Below, piece after piece: positions 27,601-35,098 of a stretch of DNA of 47,567 nt. A model generated the notes under the pieces. It made no database searches. It was given only the letters and a program-made list of their open reading frames with translations, and had not been told where the DNA came from. The DNA is from Lachnospiraceae bacterium (GTDB lineage: Bacteria; Bacillota; Clostridia; Lachnospirales; Lachnospiraceae): the NCBI GenBank assembly GCA_022510525.1, contig JAFLTH010000014.1:1-47567 (forward strand), given 5' to 3'. The position numbers were made by a program, and so were the translations under genes. The number at the start of each line of letters is the position of its first letter. Position 1 is the first letter of the stretch.

Positions 27601-30199
27601 CACGAACTTTAAATTTTTTTGTTATGGTTTTCAACTCAGAATTTGTAGGGTTGGAATTAGTAGCAGTTACCAAGATTGTTGCCTCACCACTTGCCCCTTT
27701 GGGAATGGTAATAGTATTCTGAGGTGAGGAATCTTTGGTACTTGTATATGCAAGTTTTGCCACCTTGGAGTCACTGGTAGACCACTTAAGTGCAACTGAC
27801 ATATCATCCTCATTTATGTCATATGCAGTAGCTAAAAGTGTAAAAGAAGTCCCATTTGTCTCCACACTGCTCTTTCTTAAAGAAACTCCACCTATTTCAT
27901 TATCCAAATCCGTATCAACTGTAATAATATTGGTATCGTAAGTAGAAGGTTTCAACCTTATAGAAGTTACATCCGCTTCATCAACATGTATTGTTACCTC
28001 ATGCGTAACTGATTTTTTCTCGCCTTCTTTAACATATACTGTTGCGGTTATATATGCCGTACCTTTTTTCAGCGCTTTAATAGTACCATCAGCCGATACC
28101 GATGCCACTTTTTTATCAGAAGATGTAAAGTCAACCTTTGAAGCCGGAATAATACTGTTATTTGCACCGGCGCTGGTGTTGAGTAAAAACAGTCTTGTTG
28201 TCTGTCCTATTTTAAGTGAAGCTTCTCCTTTACTTATCGCTCCATTCGATAATTCATAATCAACATCACTTGCGCTGCAATCAACAGCCTTGTTGTCTAT
28301 TTTGCTCGTACTCTGAAATTCTGCCGTAACATATGCTCCACCAACAGGCATTTTAAACGTATAGTCACCATTGCTATCCTTGTTTATGGGATTTCCGTTA
28401 CATCTAAGTGAACCTTCTACAAGTTCAACAGCAGCTTTACTATCAGATGAAGAAACTATAAATACATAAACAACAGCCCCTGCTTTTATACCTTGTTCAG
28501 AGTTCTTTTTATTAGGATCTGTTTTCTTGTCAGAACAGGTAAAGGTAATTATTCCCTCTACGTCACTTAAACACTCATATGTATATTTGAAGAATTCATT
28601 TGTAGTCGCATTATACGCTATAAAGTGTATGTTATTATGATCATCCGCTTCTGCATATTTCTGTATCTCTGTACCTGCAAAGCCGCGCATCCATAAAGCA
28701 GTATTAGGAAACGCTCTTGTATTTCCAATAGTTGCAGATGCATTAGGAAATTCTACATATCTTAATTTACCGCAACCGGTAAATGCATAATTTTCCACTC
28801 TGCTAACTGTATATGAAAATATAACTTCACTTAACTTAGCACAGTTTGCAAAAGCATATTCATCTATCTTTTCATTTCCGCCCATAAACTTCACTGAAAG
28901 CAAATTTTTACAGCCGTCAAATGCATGCTTGGGAATAAGGGCCACTCCTGAAAGAGTTACTTCAGTCAATGCTATACAATTCATGAAGACTCTTTCGCCC
29001 AATCCATATTCTACGGTTTCTGTTACTACTCCTCCGGAATTTTCCTGTTTAGTATAATCCAATACGCTGTCAGGAAGTACCAATTTCTTAATAGAATAGC
29101 AGTTTTCAAACGCAGATTCTCCTATGGATTTCAAATACCCCGGCAAAAGGAATTCCCTATCCGAACCAAATTTCTCCAAACGCTGGCAGTTAAAAAATGC
29201 ACCGTCGCCAATGCGTTCCATACTGCTGTAAGCAGAGTCTTTAATGAATACCATAAACAAACTTGTATCATTATAAAATGCTTCTTTTCTAATTTCTTCA
29301 ACTGCTTTGGGAACTGACAGTTGTGTCAGTTTAGTACAGTTTTTGAATGCAGCTTCATCTATTAAATTTACTGAAGCAGGCAAAGTAATTCCCTTTAATT
29401 CAGAATAATCTGCGAAAGCGTTTTTACCGATAGTTTCAACGCCCTCAGGTACTATTACATATTCAATATGGGATCCTGCATTTTCTTTTATTTTAAATAC
29501 GTCTGCAGCAATTTCATAATAAGCATCTTCACCATCCTGCTGCTGCAGAGCTACGGTTCCGCTTATAGGCGTCCCATCTGATTTATAAACTCTTTTAAGA
29601 ACATGGTTTTCATCTACTTCATATTCGTAAGTTTCATTAGCATTATATGTAACAACCATACCGGTCTCATCGGTAAACGTACGAATAAGCGGTGCGGAAG
29701 ATACCACACTTTCTACGGCCTCAGCTTCCTCCGGTAGTTCCTTGCCATCTGCAGTCTCTTCACCTTCGGCTATATCACCATCCGTCTCTTCAGCCGTATC
29801 ATCTGCGTTATCCGCCTCATCACCTTCGACAGGTTCTTCGTTTGCATCTCCTACTCCAACTGTTTCGTCAGAAACATCGCTTCCGTCTGTTCCATCTGAA
29901 ACTTCACTTCCACTTCCTGCCGATCCATCTTCGCCCGACGAATCATTTCCGTTTCCTGTTGCATCGTTTTCGTCAGATACGTCACTTCCGTCTTCGGTTT
30001 TGTCACCATCTTCTGACGCACTGCTTCCGTTTCCGATTTCGCCGCCCTCTTCCGATACGGTTTCTTCGTCTGTTTCATCAGACGAATCTGCCTCTACCGT
30101 TACAGCCGAATCATTTTCTGCCGCCAAGGCCGTAAAACCGTTAGAGCTTAATGCCATGCTAAATGCAAGGAATAGTGCTAATACTCTTTTCTTTTTCAT
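21623..30199 (-). CDS. giant secreted multi-module protein (BspA-type leucine-rich and Ig-like domains)
   Basis: This 2858-residue protein starts with a signal peptide (KKKRVLALFLAFSMALSS.. ALAAEN). An acidic Ser/Gly/Asp/Glu low-complexity region (about 29-165) follows. BspA-type leucine-rich repeats (LRR_5; e.g. GKNAFADYSELKGITLP and EAAFKNCTKLTQLSVP) occupy about 245-485. Bacterial Ig-like type 2 segments (VASVSADGTIKALKKGTAYITA near 700, another near 830) come next, then a long run of beta-rich modules, an Asp/Thr/Glu-rich stretch (about 1450-1520) and more YTVTI-type modules up to about 2620. The C-terminus ends ..ITMKINIYK. No LPxTG, SLH, CWB2, dockerin or transmembrane tail is visible. 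The start at 30199 follows GGAGGTCAAA; an ATG at 30289 overlaps the promoter. A surface or matrix role in adhesion is likely by architecture; the ligand is unknown. Confidence 0.85.
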   Translation of the reverse strand: MKKKRVLALFLAFSMALSSNGFTALAAENDSAVTVEADSSDETDEETVSEEGGEIGNGSSASEDGDKTEDGSDVSDENDATGNGNDSSGEDGSAGSGSEVSDGTDGSDVSDETVGVGDANEEPVEGDEADNADDTAEETDGDIAEGEETADGKELPEEAEAVESVVSSAPLIRTFTDETGMVVTYNANETYEYEVDENHVLKRVYKSDGTPISGTVALQQQDGEDAYYEIAADVFKIKENAGSHIEYVIVPEGVETIGKNAFADYSELKGITLPASVNLIDEAAFKNCTKLTQLSVPKAVEEIRKEAFYNDTSLFMVFIKDSAYSSMERIGDGAFFNCQRLEKFGSDREFLLPGYLKSIGESAFENCYSIKKLVLPDSVLDYTKQENSGGVVTETVEYGLGERVFMNCIALTEVTLSGVALIPKHAFDGCKNLLSVKFMGGNEKIDEYAFANCAKLSEVIFSYTVSRVENYAFTGCGKLRYVEFPNASATIGNTRAFPNTALWMRGFAGTEIQKYAEADDHNNIHFIAYNATTNEFFKYTYECLSDVEGIITFTCSDKKTDPNKKNSEQGIKAGAVVYVFIVSSSDSKAAVELVEGSLRCNGNPINKDSNGDYTFKMPVGGAYVTAEFQSTSKIDNKAVDCSASDVDYELSNGAISKGEASLKIGQTTRLFLLNTSAGANNSIIPASKVDFTSSDKKVASVSADGTIKALKKGTAYITATVYVKEGEKKSVTHEVTIHVDEADVTSIRLKPSTYDTNIITVDTDLDNEIGGVSLRKSSVETNGTSFTLLATAYDINEDDMSVALKWSTSDSKVAKLAYTSTKDSSPQNTITIPKGASGEATILVTATNSNPTNSELKTITKKFKVRVMDKTPRLSVSTVTFNPYKKMGAVIELISAYEADIEGSSVRLCRQDDHDLPYSGFRLDYDESNDEFSSILKFNLISTSADIKDGNYPACVEVSVGDGNYYLPLTIKVKRSIPNPTVKIPSNQKMNFFYHDGGTDVIPAISKLGDDIITSYSLENLTNSGDDSMFTGIDGNFDIDSETGAIIRSDNPMYYNSKNKPVVTGYLVLTFDEYKEGFNEKKYKITIPNMTKKPSYKLERTSDTFKISEGTKTVELALLDSKTKKPIALNDPNSEWTVVKDSVESTTSAVSGDSIEINENGKIRMEVNPNGGAGKLVLAIHNDKWDDNQYIKYKYTIKVSSAKTVFRLSKSVVTLNKYFADNQVVEVTLKSNQYGVDATSLDFEPPANLSEAKEEQYGMISIDPGETANTIKVSLGDSEIKSGTYKYSCYPLGEEGNGNKVTLTVRVVNSTPKLSVKGTASLNWTAGAEVDVAELPITIRNLPSDCQLKGDETVETIEYDTNKEDDIYAGSEGYFNFSIKDNKLKVSLNEGEVPFRTYTFRMTPVYEGHELGENEKQVKFKVKVYSKAISVSLKAKGKVNLLERYDESYYYQEPEPSEDTEDEVGPLSITSVNSKAGDMLEPSQDTLVAYTADLPEYVDLADTTDTTDTTVFGSAEALAELVGSTEIKVNYEYVGDGVESLKMQMDDESAEAVKNGEDKISIDESNQTTNKYVFTATAKADYEILSIKAYDSNDKDGSDGWSNATAVIDGDPINQPGIGGNTGTLTIGSGTTIDEIENGEITIVVVSAPITQSYTVTIDKPEVGVVGDIGYIKYSGNLHEVSSIDDNYTGSIKLREDEHLIIQVVPEAGYTIVVGSKDTDSENELEPLSEDVTIGELNNLYKLESVSADTTIVISAAYDNGKPVTFVRNGEHAKIKKTSESEAEIEGDADTTDADGYSFVVETDEGYGAVVEAYVIPKDSALNNPAPIEIENLSQSSPQQTEEGTTQITYTITEAAIGEAIDEAGDEIEEYSLNIIVTDIYEVTIEKDDSESIIKEVGYNTDGEDGYTTYDFDMVSEKPSVEYDGSLYLKLTLSDEAELSKEQTLVVKYTYDGETYEKAEFDSESSDENAYFYVIDNIEDVMTVYISIETNYTVTLDGIDTALPEGVTSIKYAEIKDASDIETAEFKDNFESGISFASDKKIALKISVEDSNCVVNLTLQGNDEDGLLTPHDVEGDSNYYFIIDMSKAKSDIILSIEVEKAYTITFEQNGSHAVIKVPKADQEDEYEALTGTTDNTDTVVGYKFDVAPDSADYGVKVEAYTTENKKAVKLTKSDANTIYTIAGYESTEGEVEEAKIEEDVTIVVTDIYTVTITNNAGVENLSYQGDDDAEPRECNSGSKPTVLYGGNLKFKFTNSSDKMVAVIDKAAGVSGSDVILGTNESASEADYTLNNISDNKAIDITAAYNITENIKKDGKNNDTASITYLRGQKVDKAGNNFILQGESENLQFKVVPEEGYRVTKVSYIVGNGEAVSVTKDDGKDYYEIAHTDISGNLKIVVETDFDANSYTIRFNVIGATVAGEGIENKSTGTETVFEKTLPRTASEGETLVDNFTFVVTPNAGNKLRYVGTDEYGLVVGNEISVPEGSSNGTYKFTLPENAGPITNVYVKASPLHVEFKGLTDNSADSVARAYAYTVTPIDIADGISITMSSVPDNGEIVIGDNTKINFTVESADGYTLTGVKINGESTTPNKYNVYVGAATETQEFEIYTINLTGVTDDVIVDVLTSSTSQGGEETETPEFKYTLKNSIVYTPVVSNLKDKVVEAKIFDLVSNAGDPSFDEESEYFNVNVVNGLLYVMPKEDVEEEIELENNHTYQLKVWLKFSRWQGDEAYDGGIWVNKPIKIKTAQALPKVVVDNKTPLNLYQSNTSYEASFIVSLKEGSKGELEDIAFGEKDTKADESFELSVEPLSNNRMKVIVRLKENPQYAANTTNNVKMYVKFKNQAKNTAGTPITMKINIYK
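25672..25698. repeat. three tandem 9-base units in the giant gene
   Basis: TAGTATCCG occurs three times head to tail (25672-25680, 25681-25689, 25690-25698), encoding a D-T-T-type tripeptide repeat in an acidic linker. It is a likely slippage site with no frame change, since the unit is 9 bases. Confidence 0.8.
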
Positions 30200-30260
30200 T
30201 TTGACCTCCACATTTTTATCATTGCCGACAATATTGGTATTTTTGCTTATAATTATCCAT

Positions 30261-30289
30261 ATTATAACAGTTTCTTTTTGAACATACAA
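30261..30289 (-). promoter_or_regulatory. promoter of the giant surface-protein gene
   Basis: On the minus strand TTGTAT (30284-30289), 17-base spacer and perfect TATAAT (30261-30266), about 60 bases before the ATG. The -35 is weak, so an activator is possible. The rest of the 30200-30462 gap holds only this promoter and the next terminator. Confidence 0.5.
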
Positions 30290-30386
30290 GATATTGTGGG
30301 AAAAAAATGAAAATTACTACAGATATTGTTAATTTCTTCCAAATAACTACGTATTGCCACCTTAATCCATAATCTTTCACAATAAA

Positions 30387-30426
30387 AAAGCAATTAATCC
30401 GAGCATATACTCAAACTAATTGCTTT
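30387..30426 (-). terminator. terminator of the histone-like gene
   Basis: AAAGCAATTA (30387-30396) pairs with TAATTGCTTT (30417-30426) around a 20-base loop. On the minus strand it ends in TTTTTTATTG. Confidence 0.75.
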
Positions 30427-30462
30427 ATATACGTTATAACGTCTTAAAATATTGTGTAAATA

Positions 30463-31032
30463 TTAGATTCCAAAACTTCCACTCACATCATCATTAATCA
30501 CATAATAAGCCAGATGCTCTTCAGGTTTTACATAGATAGAAACCTTTTTGAAGTCTTTAGGATTATTGTTAAGATCATACTGCCATACATCTTTTGCAAT
30601 ATTTACCAAATCTTCCTGTGAATAAGTCTTGCCGGCAAACTGTAAAACAACTTCTACCTTGGATGACTTAGCCGATTTAGTAGTAGTCGCTTTGGCTGTA
30701 GTCTTGGTTGTTGTTTTAGTTGCTGCTGCCTTTGTTGTTTTCTTAGCTGCAGGCTTCTTAGCTGTTGCCTTTGTTGTTTTTGCTGCTGCCTTTGTTGTTT
30801 TTGCTGCTGCTTTCTTTGCAGGAGCTTTTTTTGCGGTTTCCTTAGCAGGCGCTTTCTTTGTTTCTGCCTTAGGAGCTTCCTTTACAACAGGTTCTGCTTT
30901 AACCGGTTCCACTTTAACCGGTTCTGCCTTAACTGCTGCTACTTTAGCTTCTTCTTTTTTTAAATCTGCAGCTTTAGCAGCTACCGCTTTAGCTGCCGGT
31001 TTTGCTACTGCTGTTTTCTTTGTTTCTGCCAT
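30463..31032 (-). CDS. Lys/Ala/Pro-rich histone-H1-like protein with DUF6465-type C-terminus
   Basis: A 189-residue protein in two parts. Residues 1 to about 125 are almost only Lys, Ala, Thr, Pro, Val and Glu, with repeats such as VKAEPVKVEPVKAEPV, KAPAKKAAAK and KTTKAAAK. These resemble the tails of eukaryotic H1 and bacterial H1-like proteins (Hc1/HctB, AlgP). A compact C-terminal domain (KVEVVLQFAGKTYSQEDLVNIAKDVW.. KKVSIYVKPEEHLAYYVIND) fits what I recall of the DUF6465 family in Lachnospiraceae. Nucleic-acid binding by the basic tail is likely but inferred. No signal peptide or membrane segment is seen. It has its own promoter and terminator; AGGGAGGA precedes the ATG. Confidence 0.8.
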   Translation of the reverse strand: MAETKKTAVAKPAAKAVAAKAADLKKEEAKVAAVKAEPVKVEPVKAEPVVKEAPKAETKKAPAKETAKKAPAKKAAAKTTKAAAKTTKATAKKPAAKKTTKAAATKTTTKTTAKATTTKSAKSSKVEVVLQFAGKTYSQEDLVNIAKDVWQYDLNNNPKDFKKVSIYVKPEEHLAYYVINDDVSGSFGI

Positions 31033-31123
31033 AAATACTTTCCTCCCTGATACTAACCATTAAACTTTATTGTAATAGTAATCTAGTCATACATTATTCT
31101 TATAATCTCTCGATTATAGAAAA

Positions 31124-31152
31124 ATTTTAACCCAAGCAAACTGTATTGTCAA
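31124..31152 (-). promoter_or_regulatory. promoter of the histone-like gene
   Basis: On the minus strand consensus TTGACA (31147-31152), 17-base spacer, TAAAAT (31124-31129). This is one of the best promoters in the window and suggests strong expression. Confidence 0.75.
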
Positions 31153-31179
31153 CTAACAAACTGTTACAAATATAAGCGC

Positions 31180-31214
31180 TTTTATGGCAAATATATATGC
31201 GAAATGCCATAAAA
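31180..31214. terminator. possible terminator downstream of uppP
   Basis: TTTTATGGCA (31180-31189) pairs with TGCCATAAAA (31205-31214) around 15 bases. The U-tract in the uppP direction is poor, so it may be a weak terminator or an mRNA end stabiliser. Confidence 0.45.
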
Positions 31215-31234
31215 ATTATCGTTTTTCTATTATT

Positions 31235-32050
31235 TTATATCATAAAATATAACAAAACCAATACTCCCAAAACAATTCTATACCATCCAAAAACCTTAAA
31301 ATCATGTTTTTTGATGTATCCCATAAGGAATTTTATGACTGCAACCGATACGAGAAAAGCAACCACCATTCCCGCAAAAAGTATGGTCAGTTCTGTTCCT
31401 GTAAAAGAAAATCCAAACTTAACCAGTTTAAGAAGACTCGCTCCAAGCATAACCGGAATTGCCAGGAAAAATGTAAATTCTGCCGCTACCGTTCTGGACA
31501 CTCCTATAAGCAATGCACCTACTATCGTGGCTCCCGAACGGGACGTTCCCGGAAAAATTGCTGCTATCAACTGAAATACTCCGATAAGCAACACTGTCTT
31601 ATAAGTAAGCTGTCCCAGACTTGTAATTCTAGGTGAGATATTCTTATTGCGATTTTCGATTATGATAAACGCTATACCGAATACAATCAATGCAATCGCA
31701 ACACAAGGCGGATTATAAAAAAGAGCATCAAATACATCATCAAATGCAAGCCCTATAACTGCAGCCGGTATACAGGCAGCCAGAATCTTAAACCACAGTT
31801 CAAAAATATCTTTTTTAATAAACGGTTTCTTTTTAAAATCAAAAGGGAAAATTTTGTCCCAAAAGAGGACTACCACTGCAAGTATGGCTCCCAGCTGTAT
31901 AACGACCAGAAACATCTCCCAGAAATCTTCGGACACATCCAGTGTCACAAATTCATTGAGCAGTATCATATGCCCGGTACTGCTGATAGGCAGCCATTCT
32001 GTAATTCCCTCAACAATACCAAACAAAACCGCCTTTAATATTTCCAACAT
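31235..32050 (-). CDS. uppP: undecaprenyl-diphosphate phosphatase (BacA/UppP)
   Basis: A 271-residue polytopic membrane enzyme that recycles undecaprenyl diphosphate to the monophosphate carrier for peptidoglycan and other wall polymers. The two family motifs are visible: GIVEGITEWLPISSTGHM near residue 12-29 and FPGTSRSGATIVGALLIG near 164-181. Several hydrophobic helices lie between and after them. Its loss or excess alters bacitracin sensitivity. GGAGGGAAAT precedes the ATG. It lies 16 bases after the aminotransferase gene, in the same direction. Confidence 0.95.
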   Translation of the reverse strand: MLEILKAVLFGIVEGITEWLPISSTGHMILLNEFVTLDVSEDFWEMFLVVIQLGAILAVVVLFWDKIFPFDFKKKPFIKKDIFELWFKILAACIPAAVIGLAFDDVFDALFYNPPCVAIALIVFGIAFIIIENRNKNISPRITSLGQLTYKTVLLIGVFQLIAAIFPGTSRSGATIVGALLIGVSRTVAAEFTFFLAIPVMLGASLLKLVKFGFSFTGTELTILFAGMVVAFLVSVAVIKFLMGYIKKHDFKVFGWYRIVLGVLVLLYFMI

Positions 32051-32066
32051 ATATTTCCCTCCACGG

Positions 32067-33254
32067 TTATCTATATTCTGTATTCACAAACTTTCTAAAC
32101 GCTTCAAGCGAGCGCTCTACCTTTTCCGTATCAATACAGTATGCAAGCCTGAAATATCCTTTCACCCCGAAAGTGTCGCTGGGCACAAGAATCAAGTCGT
32201 ACTTCTTTGCTTTTTCGCAAAATGCAATCGCATCCTCCTCAAGGGCCTTGGGAAACATATAGAAAGTACCTCCGGGTTTCACACACTCAAAGCCGAGAGA
32301 AGTAAGTTCTTTATATAATATGTTCATATTCTTTTCATATACCGATAAATCCGAGGTTAAATCCAGTACCTGTGCTACGGCAAGCTGAATAATTGACGGC
32401 GGGCAGTTATGTCCGGTTCCCCTTGAAATCTGCCCGCACATATTCGTAATATACTCGGCATCGGTACATTCCGGATTTACCGCAACATATCCGATTCTCT
32501 CTCCCGGAAGCGAAAGTGACTTGGAATAGGAATAGCAGGAAAGAGTGTTTTTATAAAATTTTGATATATACGGCGAATCCGTACCTTCAAAAATAATTTC
32601 CCTGTATGGTTCGTCTGAAATCAGGAAAATATCATGACCATACTCTTTTTCCTTGGCCCGCATAAGGTCGGCAAGCTTTTGTATGGTTTCGGTTGTGTAT
32701 ACAATACCCGAAGGGTTATTTGGTGTATTTATAAGAACTGCCATAACCTTTTCGGTAAGCATCTCTTCAAAAGCTTTAAAATTAATCTGAAAATCCTCAA
32801 CGTTGGCAGGCACTACTTTAAGAACCGCGCCGCTTAGATTTATATATGGATTATATTCCGGAAAATAAGGAGCAAAGATAATAATCTCATCTCCCGGCTG
32901 AGTGACACATCTTACCGCATGCGCAATTGCTCCCGCAGCGCCGGTGGTCATAAAAATATGGTTTCCCGTATAGTTCATCCCAAAACGCTGATTCAAGGAT
33001 TCGGCTATTTTTTCCCTAACCGAAGGTATACCCAGACTCTGGCTGTAGCCATGCAGCTCCATCGGATCACGGTTTGAAAGCAGGTCTATCATTACATCGG
33101 TAAACTTCTGCGGTACAGGAACCGAAGGATTACCCAAACTGTAATCAAATACATTTTCATACCCGATTTCCCGGCCTCTGGCTGTTGCAAATTCCGAAAG
33201 CTGCCTGATAACAGATTTCCCTTTTAACATATCTTTGTACTTTTGTACTATCAT
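32067..33254 (-). CDS. class I/II pyridoxal-phosphate aminotransferase
   Basis: A 395-residue fold-type I aminotransferase. It has the N-terminal FDYSLGNPSVPVPQ segment, NTPNNPSGIVY, ISDEPYREIIFEG (the cofactor-binding Asp/Tyr) and the PLP lysine in SYSKSLSLPGERIGYV. PGGTFYMFPKA and the substrate Arg in GYFRLAYC are also present. It is an AspB/AlaT-like enzyme; the amino-acid substrate cannot be told from sequence, and the neighbours (uppP, patatin) give no pathway hint. Confidence 0.85.
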   Translation of the reverse strand: MIVQKYKDMLKGKSVIRQLSEFATARGREIGYENVFDYSLGNPSVPVPQKFTDVMIDLLSNRDPMELHGYSQSLGIPSVREKIAESLNQRFGMNYTGNHIFMTTGAAGAIAHAVRCVTQPGDEIIIFAPYFPEYNPYINLSGAVLKVVPANVEDFQINFKAFEEMLTEKVMAVLINTPNNPSGIVYTTETIQKLADLMRAKEKEYGHDIFLISDEPYREIIFEGTDSPYISKFYKNTLSCYSYSKSLSLPGERIGYVAVNPECTDAEYITNMCGQISRGTGHNCPPSIIQLAVAQVLDLTSDLSVYEKNMNILYKELTSLGFECVKPGGTFYMFPKALEEDAIAFCEKAKKYDLILVPSDTFGVKGYFRLAYCIDTEKVERSLEAFRKFVNTEYR

Positions 33255-33305
33255 AAATTTCCCTTTCCGAACAACATTATTAGTGTCTCATACAAATTAT
33301 CAAAT

Positions 33306-34166
33306 CTACTCAGCCTTCTCTAAATATTCAATCAATGCTTCATAACAGCTTTCAGCATCTCTATAACCTTCTTCATAAAGCGCATCCAGTTTTACTTTGT
33401 CTTTCTCCACTCTTCCCACATCGCTCTTATGTTTTGGACGAAGCACAAATATTTTGTCCTTACTTTGCATCTCTTCAATGTACTGCACTGTAGTATTATA
33501 TGTTATATGCCTTTCACGCATCAGCTCATATACTTTAGGATAACGTATGTAGCGTGCCTTGATCATAGCTAACTGGGCCATGTCCGCAGGCTCTCTCACA
33601 TAGCCCTCCTCCTTGGTCATTACTACTACATTCTTTCTGTTTCCGTCTTTTATGGATCTTCTTACCGGTATCGAATCCGAAATACCTCCATCAAGATACA
33701 ATTCACCACCTATCCGGACATTTCTTGAAACCAGAGGGAGTGAACTGGATGCACGTACAGCCACAATGTCTCTGTGCATATCTTCAATCGGCATGTATTC
33801 TGCCTTACCCGTCTTGATATTGGTAACTACCGCGTATGCTTTGCCTTGATAATTTTCAAATGCATCATAATCATAGGGATTCAAGTACTCGGGTATAAGC
33901 CCGTAACACATATCGGCCCCAAACAGATCTCCGGTTTTTATCAGACTTTCAACGCTGCAATATGATTTTTGACCAAGATAGTCAATAGCTACCTGATATG
34001 CTCTTTTTTTCTGCTTCGATAAATAGCTGCACATATGACAGGCTCCTGCCGATACTCCATAACAGCTTGAAAATTCTATATCCTTATCCAAAAAGAATTC
34101 TAACACTCCGGCGGTATACATCCCCTTCATTCCGCCGCCTTCTAAAATCAGTCCTGCCTGGTACAC
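33306..34166 (-). CDS. patatin-like phospholipase
   Basis: A 286-residue patatin/RssA-type serine lipid acyl hydrolase. It has the oxyanion loop LEGGGMKGMYTAG, the nucleophile elbow GVSAGA (Ser about residue 41), and the catalytic Asp in the DGGISDSIP loop (about 159-167). The C-terminal part resembles the DUF6363 extension of this subfamily. It should act on phospholipids or acyl glycerols in the cytoplasm or at the membrane inner face. The neighbouring diacylglycerol/lipid kinase gene, 18 bases upstream, suggests a lipid-turnover pair. Confidence 0.88.
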   Translation of the reverse strand: MYQAGLILEGGGMKGMYTAGVLEFFLDKDIEFSSCYGVSAGACHMCSYLSKQKKRAYQVAIDYLGQKSYCSVESLIKTGDLFGADMCYGLIPEYLNPYDYDAFENYQGKAYAVVTNIKTGKAEYMPIEDMHRDIVAVRASSSLPLVSRNVRIGGELYLDGGISDSIPVRRSIKDGNRKNVVVMTKEEGYVREPADMAQLAMIKARYIRYPKVYELMRERHITYNTTVQYIEEMQSKDKIFVLRPKHKSDVGRVEKDKVKLDALYEEGYRDAESCYEALIEYLEKAE

Positions 34167-34184
34167 GATAGCCTCTCCTCTTTC

Positions 34185-35075
34185 TCAATTTGGAACACGA
34201 ATCTGTAGTGCCTCTTTCTTATTTTCAACAACCACTTTCAGATGACTGCCGCCATATTCACCGTCCAGCGTCCATGCGGCTTCCTCATCCGATTCTATTG
34301 TAAGTTTGGAAGTTTTAAAACTTTTAATAAACTCTGATTCAATCTTTTTATCCGTAAGCGCTGCCATAATATTATTCATTTCTTTGGCAATTGTCGGCAT
34401 TCTTACAAGCGTCACCTCAAAAAGTCCATCATTTAATTCCACATCTTTTCCGGTAATTCCTTTAAATCCACCTATAGAATCGGAATTGGTTATCATACCA
34501 AAAATGTAGTCGTCTTCAAGGCAAATATCATCATACATAATTTTCATATGATAAGGTTTGATTGAAGAAAGTCTTTTAACGCCCTCCAGGAGATATGCGG
34601 TATGCCCGAGAACATTTTTAATATCCTGCTTGGTCTCATATGATACATCTGTAAAAAGTCCAAAAGCCGCAACGTAAATAAAACTGTCATTATTAAACGC
34701 GCCAATATCACAGCCGAAAGTACTGCCGTTTACAACAACATCCGCCGCTTTAATCATATTCCTAGGAATCCTCAGACTATTTGCAAAATCATTGGTACTT
34801 CCCGCAGGAACATAACCTATTGGGAGCCTTTCCTCACATTGCATCATCCCTGTAACAACTTCATCCAGCGTTCCGTCACCGCCGCTGCATACCACAATAT
34901 CATAGCCTGACCTTCGCTCTCTCACGGCCTTAACGGCATCTCCCGGTTCCTGTGTAGGATATGCGGTCACTTCGTATCCTGCTTTGACAAAAATATCAAT
35001 AATATCAAGCAGGTTACTTCGAATCTGTGCCTTACCGGCCCTTGGATTATAGATAAAAAGCATATTATTACCCAT
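34185..35075 (-). CDS. diacylglycerol kinase-family lipid kinase (DgkB/YegS type)
   Basis: A 296-residue kinase with the N-terminal NPRAGKAQ motif, the glycine-rich VVCSGGDGTLDEVVTGM nucleotide-binding motif (about residues 60-78), GYVPAGSTNDFANSL, and a C-terminal beta-sandwich with GLFEVTLVR and WTLDGEYGG. DgkB in Gram-positives recycles diacylglycerol released by lipoteichoic acid synthesis. The sequence alone does not separate that from other lipid kinases. GGGAG precedes the ATG at 35075. A terminator-like hairpin separates it from the HPr-like gene. Confidence 0.87.
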   Translation of the reverse strand: MGNNMLFIYNPRAGKAQIRSNLLDIIDIFVKAGYEVTAYPTQEPGDAVKAVRERRSGYDIVVCSGGDGTLDEVVTGMMQCEERLPIGYVPAGSTNDFANSLRIPRNMIKAADVVVNGSTFGCDIGAFNNDSFIYVAAFGLFTDVSYETKQDIKNVLGHTAYLLEGVKRLSSIKPYHMKIMYDDICLEDDYIFGMITNSDSIGGFKGITGKDVELNDGLFEVTLVRMPTIAKEMNNIMAALTDKKIESEFIKSFKTSKLTIESDEEAAWTLDGEYGGSHLKVVVENKKEALQIRVPN

Positions 35076-35098
35076 TTTAATCTCCCGTTCGTCCTGTG

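Noticed and set aside
21623..30199. Tandem repeats in the giant gene as a CRISPR array or phage tail gene
   Set aside because: The repeats are diverged protein modules in one long open frame with a signal peptide; no spacers, cas genes or phage genes are present.
29742..30281. Ser/Pro-rich plus-strand open frame of 179 codons
   Set aside because: It is the antisense image of the acidic low-complexity linker of the giant protein; no ribosome-binding site or promoter supports it.
30629..31063. Val/Ala/Phe-rich plus-strand open frame looking like a membrane protein
   Set aside because: It is the reverse complement of the Lys/Ala repeats of the histone-like gene; GCN/AAA repeats give such frames by composition.
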